Origin: Streptomyces brevispora
GTDB lineage: Bacteria; Actinomycetota; Actinomycetes; Streptomycetales; Streptomycetaceae
Length of the DNA: 64,000 nucleotides
Assembly (NCBI RefSeq): GCF_007829885.1
Contig: NZ_VIWW01000002.1
Span: 186,001 to 250,000, forward strand
Direction of reading: 5' to 3'
Below the pieces are notes generated by a model that searched no databases, was not told where the DNA came from, and saw only the letters and a list, made by a program, of their open reading frames with translations. The position numbers and the translations under genes were made by a program. Shown here one piece after another: positions 1 through 11,206 of this stretch. Every line of letters begins with the position of its first letter. Positions within the stretch are counted from its first letter, which is position 1.

Positions 1-3182
<3,182 letters not shown>

Positions 3183-3195
3183 CGGACGCCGGAGC

Positions 3196-3241
3196 ACCAC
3201 CCCGGTCCCCGGCCGAAGCGACGGCCGGCGACCGGGGTGGT
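3196..3241 (+). terminator. Terminator after the NRPS gene
   Basis: Two 20-nt arms (3196-3215 and 3222-3241) pair at 19 of 20 positions around a 6-nt loop, starting 14 nt after the NRPS stop. There is no U-tract, which is usual for high-GC actinomycete terminators. It separates the peptide synthetase from the sugar transport operon. Confidence 0.8.
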
Positions 3242-3423
3242 CAGCACGGCCGGAGGAAGCCCGTTCGCCGGGGCTTCTCCGGGATACCCGCAGGCGCGGG
3301 GCGCCTGAGCCCGTCGGCGCACGGCAGGTGCGGGCCGCCATGACGCACCGGTCCGCAGGGATGCCGGAACGCGCGCACGGCAAGGCGTGCCGTCGCGGCA
3401 GGAAGGGCCGCGTGGCAAAGGTC

Positions 3424-3547
3424 TTGCAACGTTAGAAAAATTGCTTCCGGCGGTATGACAGCACGGCGCCGGGCAGCTGTCCAGTGGTGCGGCGGCAACC
3501 GGTGGGATGGGGGCCGCCGTTCGGCCCGGTCGACTCCGAAACGTTTT
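3424..3547. promoter_or_regulatory. Two upstream AACGTT-core operator-like sites
   Basis: TTGCAACGTTAG (3425-3435) and GAAACGTTTTGG (3538-3549) carry a central CG-centred palindrome of the kind bound by LacI-family repressors. They lie upstream of the transporter promoter, in a 600-nt stretch (3183-3796) that holds no convincing gene. The LacI gene at the end of this cluster is the natural candidate to bind them. This is read from sequence only. Confidence 0.4.
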
Positions 3548-3568
3548 GGAAACGCATCGACAACGCTC

Positions 3569-3606
3569 TTGCCGCCTGTGCCGCACCGCCTATATAACGT
3601 TGTAAA
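3569..3606 (+). promoter_or_regulatory. Promoter with overlapping LacI-type operator for the sugar ABC operon
   Basis: TTGCCG (3569-3574) and TATAAC (3593-3598) are separated by 18 nt, a good housekeeping-type promoter. The -10 box runs into TATAACGTTGTAAA (3593-3606), a palindrome centred on AACGTT, so a bound repressor would block RNA polymerase. The binding-protein gene starts about 190 nt downstream. Confidence 0.5.
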
Positions 3607-3796
3607 CCGAGCCGCCGAGAGGCCGCGCAGGCTCTCACGACCGCAGTTCGTGCAGCTGGGGGCCACCCCGGTGAAGCACTGGCGGGGGTCGTGAGGAATG
3701 CAGTGACATCAGCCGCCGAGCGGCCGATGCATCGTCCAGCCATGCCCGACCGCACGCCCGTCGGTGTGCCGTCATCCCGCCAAGGAGCTCCCGCGC

Positions 3797-4882
3797 ATGA
3801 TGATCCAGCGCCGAACCCGTACCCTCGCCGTGGCCTGTCTCCTCGCCGCCACCGCCACGCTGGCCGCCTCCGGCTGTTCCAAGTCGGAGGGCTCCGACAA
3901 CGCGTCCGCTGACAGCAGCCAGGGCGCCCAGGCGGCCAAGTCCCCTGAGACCTCGTCCGGTTCCGGCTGCTCGCTGCAGACCTACGGGTCGCCGAAGCTG
4001 GACCTGAAGGACGCGGTGGTCGGCTTCTCCCAGTCGGAGAAGGAGGCCAACCCGTTCCGGATCGCCGAGACCCAGTCCATCAAGGACGAGGCCAAGAAGG
4101 TCGGCGTCAAGAAGCTGCTCACCACCAACGCCCAGTCGCAGCTGTCCAAGCAGATCAGCGACATCCAGGACATGCTGTCCCAGGGCGCCCAGTTCCTCAT
4201 CGTCGCCCCGCTGAACTCCGACGGCCTGGAGCCGGCGCTGAAGGCCGCCGCCGCCAAGAAGGTCCCGGTCCTCACCATCGACCGCAAGCTCAACTCCACC
4301 GCGTGCAAGGACTATGTGGCCTTCCTCGGCTCCGACTTCGTCGAGCAGGGCAAGCGTGCGGCCGACGCGATGATCAAGACGACCAGCGGCAAGGGCAAGG
4401 TCGCCATCCTCCTCGGTGCCTCGGGCAACAACGTCACCACCGACCGCACCAAGGGCTTCGTCGACCAGCTCAAGGCCAAGGCGCCCGGCCTGGAGATCGT
4501 CGCCCAGCAGACCGGCGAGTTCGCCCGCGACAAGGGCCAGCAGGTCATGGAGCAGCTCATCCAGTCCAAGCCCGACATCACCGCCGTCTACGCGGAGAAC
4601 GACGAGATGGGTCTCGGCGCGGTCACCGCGCTGAAGGCGGCCGGCAAGAAGCCCGGCAAGGACGTCAAGATCGTCTCCGTCGACGGCACCCGCAACGCCG
4701 TTCAGGCCCTGGTCAACGGCGAGTACAACGCCGTCATCGAGTCGAACCCGCGCTTCGGCCCGCTGGCCTTCGCGACCGCCCAGAAGTTCTACGGCGGCGA
4801 GGAGATCCCGGAGAACGTCATCATCTCCGACCGCGCCTACGACGAGACCAACGCCAAGGCCTCGCTCGGCGGCGCGTTCTGA
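3797..4882 (+). CDS. Sugar ABC transporter substrate-binding lipoprotein (YtfQ-like, CUT2)
   Basis: This 361-residue protein begins with a lipoprotein signal peptide ending in a lipobox (LAASGC), so it is anchored to the outer face of the membrane. The mature part is a Peripla_BP_4 fold resembling ribose/galactofuranose binding proteins of the YtfQ type, with VGFSQSEKEANPFR at the start of the first lobe and DITAVYAENDEMGLGA near the hinge. The start at 3797 was chosen because AAGGAG lies 11 nt upstream. It is the first gene of an importer operon with the ATPase and two permeases. The adjacent aldose epimerase suggests an aldose such as galactose or arabinose; the exact sugar cannot be read from the sequence. 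Confidence 0.9.
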   Translation: MMIQRRTRTLAVACLLAATATLAASGCSKSEGSDNASADSSQGAQAAKSPETSSGSGCSLQTYGSPKLDLKDAVVGFSQSEKEANPFRIAETQSIKDEAKKVGVKKLLTTNAQSQLSKQISDIQDMLSQGAQFLIVAPLNSDGLEPALKAAAAKKVPVLTIDRKLNSTACKDYVAFLGSDFVEQGKRAADAMIKTTSGKGKVAILLGASGNNVTTDRTKGFVDQLKAKAPGLEIVAQQTGEFARDKGQQVMEQLIQSKPDITAVYAENDEMGLGAVTALKAAGKKPGKDVKIVSVDGTRNAVQALVNGEYNAVIESNPRFGPLAFATAQKFYGGEEIPENVIISDRAYDETNAKASLGGAF

Positions 4883-4932
4883 CTGTGACCGGCCCCATCT
4901 GCCCGTAGTACCCGCAGGGATGCCACCGGGAC

Positions 4933-4968
4933 GGGCGGGGCGCGTACCGATCCGTACGCGCCCCGCCC
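4933..4968 (+). terminator. Intra-operon stem-loop between binding protein and ATPase genes
   Basis: Two perfect 15-nt arms (4933-4947 and 4954-4968) surround a 6-nt loop. The hairpin lies between the first and second genes of one operon, so it probably acts as a partial terminator or 3' RNA-stabilising element that gives more binding protein than ATPase, as is common in ABC operons. Confidence 0.65.
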
Positions 4969-5076
4969 CCCCGCCCGCACCGGCACCCGGCGGCTGAACC
5001 GCCGCCACGACGCTCCCACCCGTCGCGGCGGCCACCGGGCCCACACCCTTGGAAGAGCGGAAGGCCAAGACCAGCC

Positions 5077-6729
5077 ATGGCACCACCCGAAGCAGTACCG
5101 CAGCCGCCGGAGCCGGGCGCCGCCGCGAAGGAGGCACCCGTGCCGGCCGCCGCGGAGGAGATCACCGCACCGGCCGGCGCCGTCCTCGAAGCCCGCTCGG
5201 TTAGCAAGCGTTTCCCGGGCGTCGTCGCCCTCGACGACGTCACCTTCTCCCTGCGCGCCGGGGAGACCCACGCACTGGTGGGCGAGAACGGAGCCGGCAA
5301 GTCCACCCTGATCAAGGTGCTGACCGGTGTGTACCAGCCCGACGAGGGCGAGCTGCGGCTGACCGGACAACAGGTGTCCTTCGCCCGGCCGTTCGAGGCG
5401 CAACAGGCCGGTATCTCCACGATCTACCAGGAGGTGAACCTCGTCCCGCTGATGAGCGTGGCGCGCAACATCTTCCTGGGACGTGAGCCGAAGAACCGTT
5501 TCGGCCTGATCGACTTCGGCCGTATGCACCGCGAGACCACCGAACTGCTCGACGGCTTCGGCGTACGCGTCGACCCGAAGCGGCCCCTGCACACCCTGGG
5601 CATCGGCACCCAGCAGATGGTCGCCCTCGCCCGCGCCGTCTCGGTCAACGCCCAGGTCGTCATCATGGACGAACCCACCTCCTCGCTGGAACCGCGCGAG
5701 GTCGAGACCCTCTTCCGGGTCATCGAGGACCTGCGCGAACGCGGCATCGCGGTGCTCTACGTCAGCCACCGCATGGATGAGCTCTACCGGATCTGCGACC
5801 GCGTCACCGTGCTCCGCGACGGCCGCCACATCCACACCGGCGACCTCGCCGACCTCGACCGCATGCAACTCGTCTCGATGATGCTCGGCCGTGACATGGC
5901 GGAGGTCAGCCGCTCCGGCCTCACCAGCTTCGGCCCCGAGGGCCACGACGCCGCGCGCACCCCGGTGCTCACCGCGACCGGCCTTTCCCGCAACCACCAA
6001 CTCCACCACATATCACTGTCGTTGTACGCCGGTGAGGTGCTCGGCCTCGGCGGTCTCCTCGGCTCGGGCCGCAGTGAGACCGCGAAGGCCCTGGCCGGTG
6101 CGCTGAGCCTGGACTCCGGTGAGATCGGGGTCGGCGGACGCACCCTGCGCAGGCTCACCTCCGCCGGCGCCATCCGGGCCGGCATCAGCCTGCTGCCCGA
6201 GGACCGCAAGGCCGAGGGCATCGTCCCCGGCCTCTCGGTCCGCGAGAACATCGTGCTGGCCGCGATGCCGCGGCTCTCCCGCGCCGGTGTCGTCTCCCGC
6301 GCCAGGCAGGACCGCATCGTCGACATCTTCATGAAGCGGCTGCGGATCAAGGCGGCGAGCCCCGAGCAGAAGGTCGGCGAGCTCTCCGGCGGCAACCAGC
6401 AGAAGGTACTGCTGGCCCGCTGGCTCTGTCTGGAGCCCAAGGTCCTGCTGCTCGACGAGCCCACCCGCGGCATCGACGTCGGCGCCAAGGCCGAGGTCCA
6501 GAGCCTCATCGACGACCTCGCCCGCGAGGGCCTCGCCGTCCTGCTCATCTCCTCCGACATCGAGGAACTCATCGAGGGCGCCGACCGCATCGTCGTCCTG
6601 CGCGGCGGCGCGGTCGCGGGCGAACTGGCGGGCGACGAGGTGGCCGAGAGCCATCTGCTCGAAGTGCTCGCCGACCACTCACCGGCGCCCGCAGGGAAGG
6701 CCCCGGCCGCTCAGGAGGACCCCCGATGA
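5077..6729 (+). CDS. Sugar ABC transporter ATP-binding protein (YtfR/RbsA-like)
   Basis: The 550-residue protein has two tandem ABC cassettes, as in RbsA and MglA. The N-terminal cassette has Walker A GENGAGKST and Walker B VVIMDEPTSSLEP but a weak signature. The C-terminal cassette has a degenerate P-loop (GLLGSGRSE), a full LSGGNQQK signature and VLLLDEPTRGIDVGA. This asymmetry is normal for CUT2 ATPases. An Ala/Pro-rich extension of about 30 residues precedes the first cassette, so a later start is possible. It overlaps the next permease gene by 4 nt (ATGA), implying coupled translation. It powers sugar import with the two following membrane proteins. Confidence 0.92.
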   Translation: MAPPEAVPQPPEPGAAAKEAPVPAAAEEITAPAGAVLEARSVSKRFPGVVALDDVTFSLRAGETHALVGENGAGKSTLIKVLTGVYQPDEGELRLTGQQVSFARPFEAQQAGISTIYQEVNLVPLMSVARNIFLGREPKNRFGLIDFGRMHRETTELLDGFGVRVDPKRPLHTLGIGTQQMVALARAVSVNAQVVIMDEPTSSLEPREVETLFRVIEDLRERGIAVLYVSHRMDELYRICDRVTVLRDGRHIHTGDLADLDRMQLVSMMLGRDMAEVSRSGLTSFGPEGHDAARTPVLTATGLSRNHQLHHISLSLYAGEVLGLGGLLGSGRSETAKALAGALSLDSGEIGVGGRTLRRLTSAGAIRAGISLLPEDRKAEGIVPGLSVRENIVLAAMPRLSRAGVVSRARQDRIVDIFMKRLRIKAASPEQKVGELSGGNQQKVLLARWLCLEPKVLLLDEPTRGIDVGAKAEVQSLIDDLAREGLAVLLISSDIEELIEGADRIVVLRGGAVAGELAGDEVAESHLLEVLADHSPAPAGKAPAAQEDPR

Positions 6730-7700
6730 CCCAGGCCACGCTCTCCACACCCGCCGCCCGCCCCCTGGCGCGGCTGCGCGACCCCGCCTGGTACCAGGAG
6801 TACGGCGTGTACCTCGCCGTCGCGGTGGTGCTCCTCTTCAACGCGCTGTTCACCGAACACTTCATGACCGCGGACAACCTTCGCACCCAGCTCGTCCAGG
6901 TCGCCCCCATCGTCATCGTCGCCCTGGGCATGGCCCTGGTGATCGGCACCGAGGGCGTCGACCTCTCCGTCGGCTCGACCATGGCGGTGGCCGCCGCGCT
7001 CCTGCCGCTCTACCTCGGGTACGGGCTGGTGCCCGCGCTCGTCATGGCGCTGCTGGCCGGTGCGCTCGTCGGAGCGGTCAACGGCACGCTGGTCTCCCTC
7101 GTCGGGCTCCAGCCGATCGTCGCCACACTCGCGCTGTTCGTCGGCGGCCGCGGCCTGGCCCTGGTCATGGCGGACGGTCAGCTCAAGCAGATCGTCAACC
7201 CCGACCTGCTCTCGCTCGGCACCGGATCCTTCCTCGGCATCCCGCTGGTCGTGCTCATCGCCGCGGTCCTCGCGGTCGCCGTCGCCTTCCTGGTCCAGCG
7301 CACCACCTTCGGCCGCCAGGTCGTCGCCATCGGCGGCAACCGGTCCGCCGCCTCCCTCGCCGGACTGCCCGTACGCCGGGTACTGATCGGTGTGTACATG
7401 CTCTGCGGAGTGCTGGCCGCACTGGCCGGCATCCTCGCCACCGCCAGGCTCACCGCCAGCGACCCCTCCTCTCTGGGCACCCTCATGGAGCTCTCCGCCA
7501 TCACGGCGGTCGTGGTCGGCGGCACCCCGCTCAACGGCGGTTCCATCCGCGTACTCGGCACGGTCGCGGGTGCCCTGCTGATGCAGCTGCTGCGCGCCAC
7601 CCTCGTCAAGCACGACCTGCCCGACTCCACCGCACAGATCGCCCAGGCGGCCATCATCATCGCCGCCGTCTACGTCGCCCGGGAGCGTCGGTCCCGATGA
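6726..7700 (+). CDS. Sugar ABC transporter permease (YtfT-like)
   Basis: This 324-residue, strongly hydrophobic protein is a BPD_transp_2 family permease of the ribose/galactofuranose type. Typical family signatures are GTEGVDLSVGSTMA in the middle and VVGGTPLNGGSIRVLGTVAGALL near the C-terminus. It overlaps both neighbours by 4 nt, fixing its place in the operon. It should pair with the next permease to form the transmembrane channel. Confidence 0.92.
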   Translation: MTQATLSTPAARPLARLRDPAWYQEYGVYLAVAVVLLFNALFTEHFMTADNLRTQLVQVAPIVIVALGMALVIGTEGVDLSVGSTMAVAAALLPLYLGYGLVPALVMALLAGALVGAVNGTLVSLVGLQPIVATLALFVGGRGLALVMADGQLKQIVNPDLLSLGTGSFLGIPLVVLIAAVLAVAVAFLVQRTTFGRQVVAIGGNRSAASLAGLPVRRVLIGVYMLCGVLAALAGILATARLTASDPSSLGTLMELSAITAVVVGGTPLNGGSIRVLGTVAGALLMQLLRATLVKHDLPDSTAQIAQAAIIIAAVYVARERRSR

Positions 7701-8758
7701 ACGAAACCTCACCCGCCCCGGTGGCCCAGGCCCCGGCGCCGCGCAAGACCCCCGCAGCGGCCGGCGGCGGCGCGCCCCGCCCCGTGACCGGCGCCCCACC
7801 CCCGCTCGGGCAACGGCTCGCCGAACTCCTCCAGCGCCAGGGCGTGCTCGCGGTCCTGCTCACGGTCGTGATCGTCGCGTCCTTCATCTACCCGACGTTC
7901 GCCACCCTGGACAACGCCCGCGGCGTGACCGTACAGGCGTCGTTCCTCGCCGTGGTGGCCCTCGGCATGACCATGGTCATCATCACCGGCGGCATCGACC
8001 TGTCCGTCGGATCCGTCTTCGCGCTGGGCGGCGTCCTCGCCGCCTGGGCCTCGCAATGGGGCTTCCTGGCCGCGCTGTTCGTACCACTCGTGGTGTGCGG
8101 TGCGATCGGACTGCTCAACGGCTTCCTGGTCGCCCGCGCCGGGATGGCACCGTTCATCGTCACGCTCGCCACCCTGCTGGGGGCCCGCGGCATACTCCTC
8201 GCCTTCACCGACGAGGGGGCCACCACCTACCTGGTCCCCAAGGGTTCGGCCTTCGCCGAGCTCGGGCAGGGCAGCGTCCGGGGCTTCGGCTACCCGATCC
8301 TGATCGCCCTCGTGCTGTTCGGCATCGGCGGGCTGGTGCTGCAGCGCACCTCGTTCGGACAGACGCTCTTCGCGGTGGGCGGCAGCAGCGACGCGGCCAC
8401 CCTGATGGGCCTGCCCGTGGCCCGTACCAAGGTCCTGGTCTACGCGCTCAGCGGACTGCTGGCCGGACTTGCCGGCGCGCTCAACGCGGCCAGGCTGTCG
8501 TCCGGGGTCACCATCGTCGGCGTGGGCATGGAACTCGACGCGATCTCCGCCGTCGTCATCGGCGGCACGCTCCTGATCGGCGGCGCCGGATCGATCAGCG
8601 GAACGCTCTGGGGCGTACTGCTGCTCGCCGTCATCCAGAATCTGATCAACCAGATCGGCTCGCTGAATTCCTCGTACCAGTCGGTGGTCAGCGGGGGGTT
8701 CCTTATCGTTGTCGTCGTGGCACAGCGCTACCTGGCGCGCAGCCGCAGAACCACTTGA
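7697..8758 (+). CDS. Sugar ABC transporter permease (YjfF-like)
   Basis: The 353-residue protein is the second BPD_transp_2 permease of the importer, with [15 protein letters not shown] and [17 protein letters not shown] signatures. A Pro/Ala-rich cytoplasmic N-terminus of about 45 residues precedes the first membrane helix. The start overlaps the previous stop (ATGA). Two different permeases plus a double-cassette ATPase match the YtfQRT-YjfF layout. Confidence 0.92.
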   Translation: MNETSPAPVAQAPAPRKTPAAAGGGAPRPVTGAPPPLGQRLAELLQRQGVLAVLLTVVIVASFIYPTFATLDNARGVTVQASFLAVVALGMTMVIITGGIDLSVGSVFALGGVLAAWASQWGFLAALFVPLVVCGAIGLLNGFLVARAGMAPFIVTLATLLGARGILLAFTDEGATTYLVPKGSAFAELGQGSVRGFGYPILIALVLFGIGGLVLQRTSFGQTLFAVGGSSDAATLMGLPVARTKVLVYALSGLLAGLAGALNAARLSSGVTIVGVGMELDAISAVVIGGTLLIGGAGSISGTLWGVLLLAVIQNLINQIGSLNSSYQSVVSGGFLIVVVVAQRYLARSRRTT

Positions 8759-8872
8759 ACCCGTACCACTTGAACCCGTGCCGGGGCCGCGGTCCCGGCA
8801 CGGGGCGAGCCGAACCGGGGCAGAGCCGGGCCACTGCGCTTCAACGCGCGTCAAGTCGATTCAGGGAGTGCC

Positions 8873-9886
8873 GTGGGCGTCAGCCTCAAGGACGTTGCGC
8901 AACGGGCGGGCGTATCCATCAAGACCGTGTCGAACGTGGTGAACAACTATCAGCACGTCACACCGAAGATGCGCGCCAAGGTGCAGCAGGCCATCGACGA
9001 GCTCGGCTACCGTCCGAACCTCACCGCCCGGCATCTGCGCAAGGGCCGCACGGGCATCATCGCCCTCGCCGTCCCCGAGTTCGGCAACCCGTACTTCGCG
9101 GAACTGGCCGGTGAGGTCGTCGACGCGGCCGCCCGGCACGACTACACCGTGCTGGTCGACCACACCGGCGGTCTGCGGGAGAAGGAGCTCCTGGTCAGCC
9201 AGGGATTCCGGTCCCATGTGATCGACGGCCTCATCCTCAGCCCCATCCATCTGGAGACCGAGGACCTGATGGCGCGCACCGAGACCGCCCCACTGGTGCT
9301 GCTGGGCGAGCGCGAGTACGAGGCCCCGTACGACCACATCGCCATCGACAACGTGGCGGCCTCCCGCGAGGCCGTGCGCCATCTCATCGATCAGGGGAAC
9401 CGGCGGATCGCCTTCCTCGGCTCACGCACCGGCCGCGAACGGCAGCCGGCCCATCTCCGGCTGCGCGGCTGGCGTGAGGAGCTCGCCGCCGAGGGCATCA
9501 CCCCCGACGAGTCGCTGGTCGTGGTCACCGACGGCTACGGCCGCGAGGACGGGGCCACGGCGATGGCGGCCCTCCTGGACCGCGGGGAGCAGCCCGACGC
9601 CGTGTTCGCGTACAACGACCTCATCGCCATCGGGGCGATGCGCACCCTCTCCGAACGTGGCCTGCGCATTCCCGAGGACGTCGCCGTCGTCGGGTTCGAC
9701 GACATCGAGGAGAGCCTCTACGGAGCCACCACCCTGACCACGGTCGCTCCGGACAAGAAGGCCATCGCCCGGCTCGCCGTCGACAGCCTCGTCGAACGCC
9801 TCTCCGGCGACCCGGTGCCCGCACCCCGGCGGCCCCGGCCCGGCTACCGGCTCATCGTCCGGGAATCCACCGCCCCCCGGCCCTAG
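8873..9886 (+). CDS. LacI-family transcriptional regulator of the sugar importer
   Basis: The GTG start has CAGGGAG about 5 nt upstream. The 337-residue protein has an N-terminal LacI helix-turn-helix (SLKDVAQRAGVSIKTVSNVV) and hinge, followed by a periplasmic-binding-like effector domain ending in VGFDDIEESLYG. It lies 114 nt after the permease genes in the same direction, so it probably senses the imported sugar and represses the operon. AACGTT-core palindromes near 3425, 3540 and 3595 are its candidate targets. Confidence 0.9.
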   Translation: MGVSLKDVAQRAGVSIKTVSNVVNNYQHVTPKMRAKVQQAIDELGYRPNLTARHLRKGRTGIIALAVPEFGNPYFAELAGEVVDAAARHDYTVLVDHTGGLREKELLVSQGFRSHVIDGLILSPIHLETEDLMARTETAPLVLLGEREYEAPYDHIAIDNVAASREAVRHLIDQGNRRIAFLGSRTGRERQPAHLRLRGWREELAAEGITPDESLVVVTDGYGREDGATAMAALLDRGEQPDAVFAYNDLIAIGAMRTLSERGLRIPEDVAVVGFDDIEESLYGATTLTTVAPDKKAIARLAVDSLVERLSGDPVPAPRRPRPGYRLIVRESTAPRP

Positions 9887-9893
9887 AAAATGC

Positions 9894-9932
9894 CCGGACC
9901 GCGCCGGACTCCGCGAGCCCGGCACGGTCCGG
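9894..9932 (+). terminator. Terminator after the LacI gene
   Basis: Nested arms CCGGACCG (9894-9901) with CGGTCCGG (9925-9932), and GCCGG with CCGGC inside, form a strong stem. It lies 8 nt after the regulator stop, so the epimerase gene may be partly transcribed on its own. Confidence 0.7.
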
Positions 9933-10054
9933 ACGAAGACCGCCAGGGCCCGTCGTCGAACCGCGGTCCGCCCCGCGCGGCGCCCGGCACACCCGCTCCG
10001 GCCGTACCCGCCCAGCCCGGCCGTCCGCTCGTCCGCTCGTCCCAAGGATCTCTG

Positions 10055-11128
10055 ATGCCTCGCCCCACCGTGAACCGCAATCCGTTCGGCGCCCATGGGA
10101 ACACGGACGTCGATGTCTGGACGCTCGATTCCGGCGCCGGAGTCCGGGCCGAGATCCTCACCTACGGCGGCATCCTGCACCGCCTCACCGTGCCGGACAC
10201 CGCCGGAGCCCCCGCGTCCGTCGTCCGGTCGCTGCCGGGCCTGGACGACTACACGGGCGGCAACCCGTTCTTCGGCGCTCTCATCGGCCGCTTCGCCAAC
10301 CGCATCGCGTACGGCCGGTTCACCCTCGACGAGGCGGAGTACCAGGTCCCCGCCACCGACCGGGGGCACGCCCTGCACGGCGGGCCCGGCGGCTTCCACA
10401 CCCGTGTCTGGCAGGCGGCCGGGGAGGCCACCGACGCGGCCGCGACGCTCCGACTCACCCTGCACAGCGCCGACGGCGACATGGGATTTCCCGGAGCGCT
10501 GGACGTCACCGTCACCTACGCCCTCGACGCGGCGGGCACGCTGGCCCTCGACTACACCGCGACCACGGACCGCCCCACCGTCGTCAACCTCACCAACCAC
10601 GCCTACTTCGACCTCGCCGCACAGGGCGACATCCGCGGCCACACGCTCCAGGTGGACGCCGACAGCTACCTTCCCGTCGACGAGGACGGCATCCCCGAGG
10701 GCCCGGCCACGACGGTGCACGCCACCCCGTTCGACCTCACCGCCCCGTGCACCGTCGGGGAACGGATCGCGCTCCCCGACGAGCAACTGCGCAGGGCGGG
10801 CGGCTTCGACCACTGCTGGATCCTCCGCGCTCCCGGGACGGGACTGCGCCGGGCCGCCCGTCTCACCGCCCCCGGGGCCGGCCGGATCATGGAGGTGTGG
10901 ACCACCGAACCCGGCATCCAGGTCTACACCGCCAACCAGCTCGACGGCACCCTCGCCGCCCCCGGCGGCGGGCGCCACGACCGCCACAGCGCCGTCTGCC
11001 TGGAGACCCAGCACCTGCCCGACTCGCCCAACCGGCCGGACCACCCCGGCACCGTCCTGCGCCCGGACGAAGTCTTCCGCAGCCGGACCGAGTTCAGGTT
11101 CCCGCACCTCGCCGCCGTCACGGGCTGA
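10055..11128 (+). CDS. galM: Aldose 1-epimerase (galactose mutarotase family)
   Basis: The 357-residue protein interconverts alpha and beta anomers of aldoses in the cytoplasm. Family motifs are NRIAYGRFTLD, GHALHGG, NLTNHAYFDLA (with the catalytic His) and CLETQHLPDSPN (with the catalytic Glu). The frame is open for 165 nt upstream, but 10055 was chosen because AAGGAT precedes it and the protein then begins as the family does. It follows a CUT2 importer and LacI regulator, which fits feeding an imported aldose into metabolism. It converges on the amylase gene across a shared terminator. Confidence 0.9.
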   Translation: MPRPTVNRNPFGAHGNTDVDVWTLDSGAGVRAEILTYGGILHRLTVPDTAGAPASVVRSLPGLDDYTGGNPFFGALIGRFANRIAYGRFTLDEAEYQVPATDRGHALHGGPGGFHTRVWQAAGEATDAAATLRLTLHSADGDMGFPGALDVTVTYALDAAGTLALDYTATTDRPTVVNLTNHAYFDLAAQGDIRGHTLQVDADSYLPVDEDGIPEGPATTVHATPFDLTAPCTVGERIALPDEQLRRAGGFDHCWILRAPGTGLRRAARLTAPGAGRIMEVWTTEPGIQVYTANQLDGTLAAPGGGRHDRHSAVCLETQHLPDSPNRPDHPGTVLRPDEVFRSRTEFRFPHLAAVTG

Positions 11129-11151
11129 GCCCCCGGCCGCGCCCATGAAAC

Positions 11152-11191
11152 GGCCCGGCCCGCGGATGTCGCACACTCCGCGGGCCGGGCC
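11152..11191. terminator. Bidirectional terminator between epimerase and amylase genes
   Basis: Perfect 15-nt arms (11152-11166 and 11177-11191) enclose a 10-nt loop. The hairpin sits between two convergent stop codons and can serve both strands. Confidence 0.85.
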
Positions 11192-11206
11192 TCCTGGCAT
11201 GCCGTG

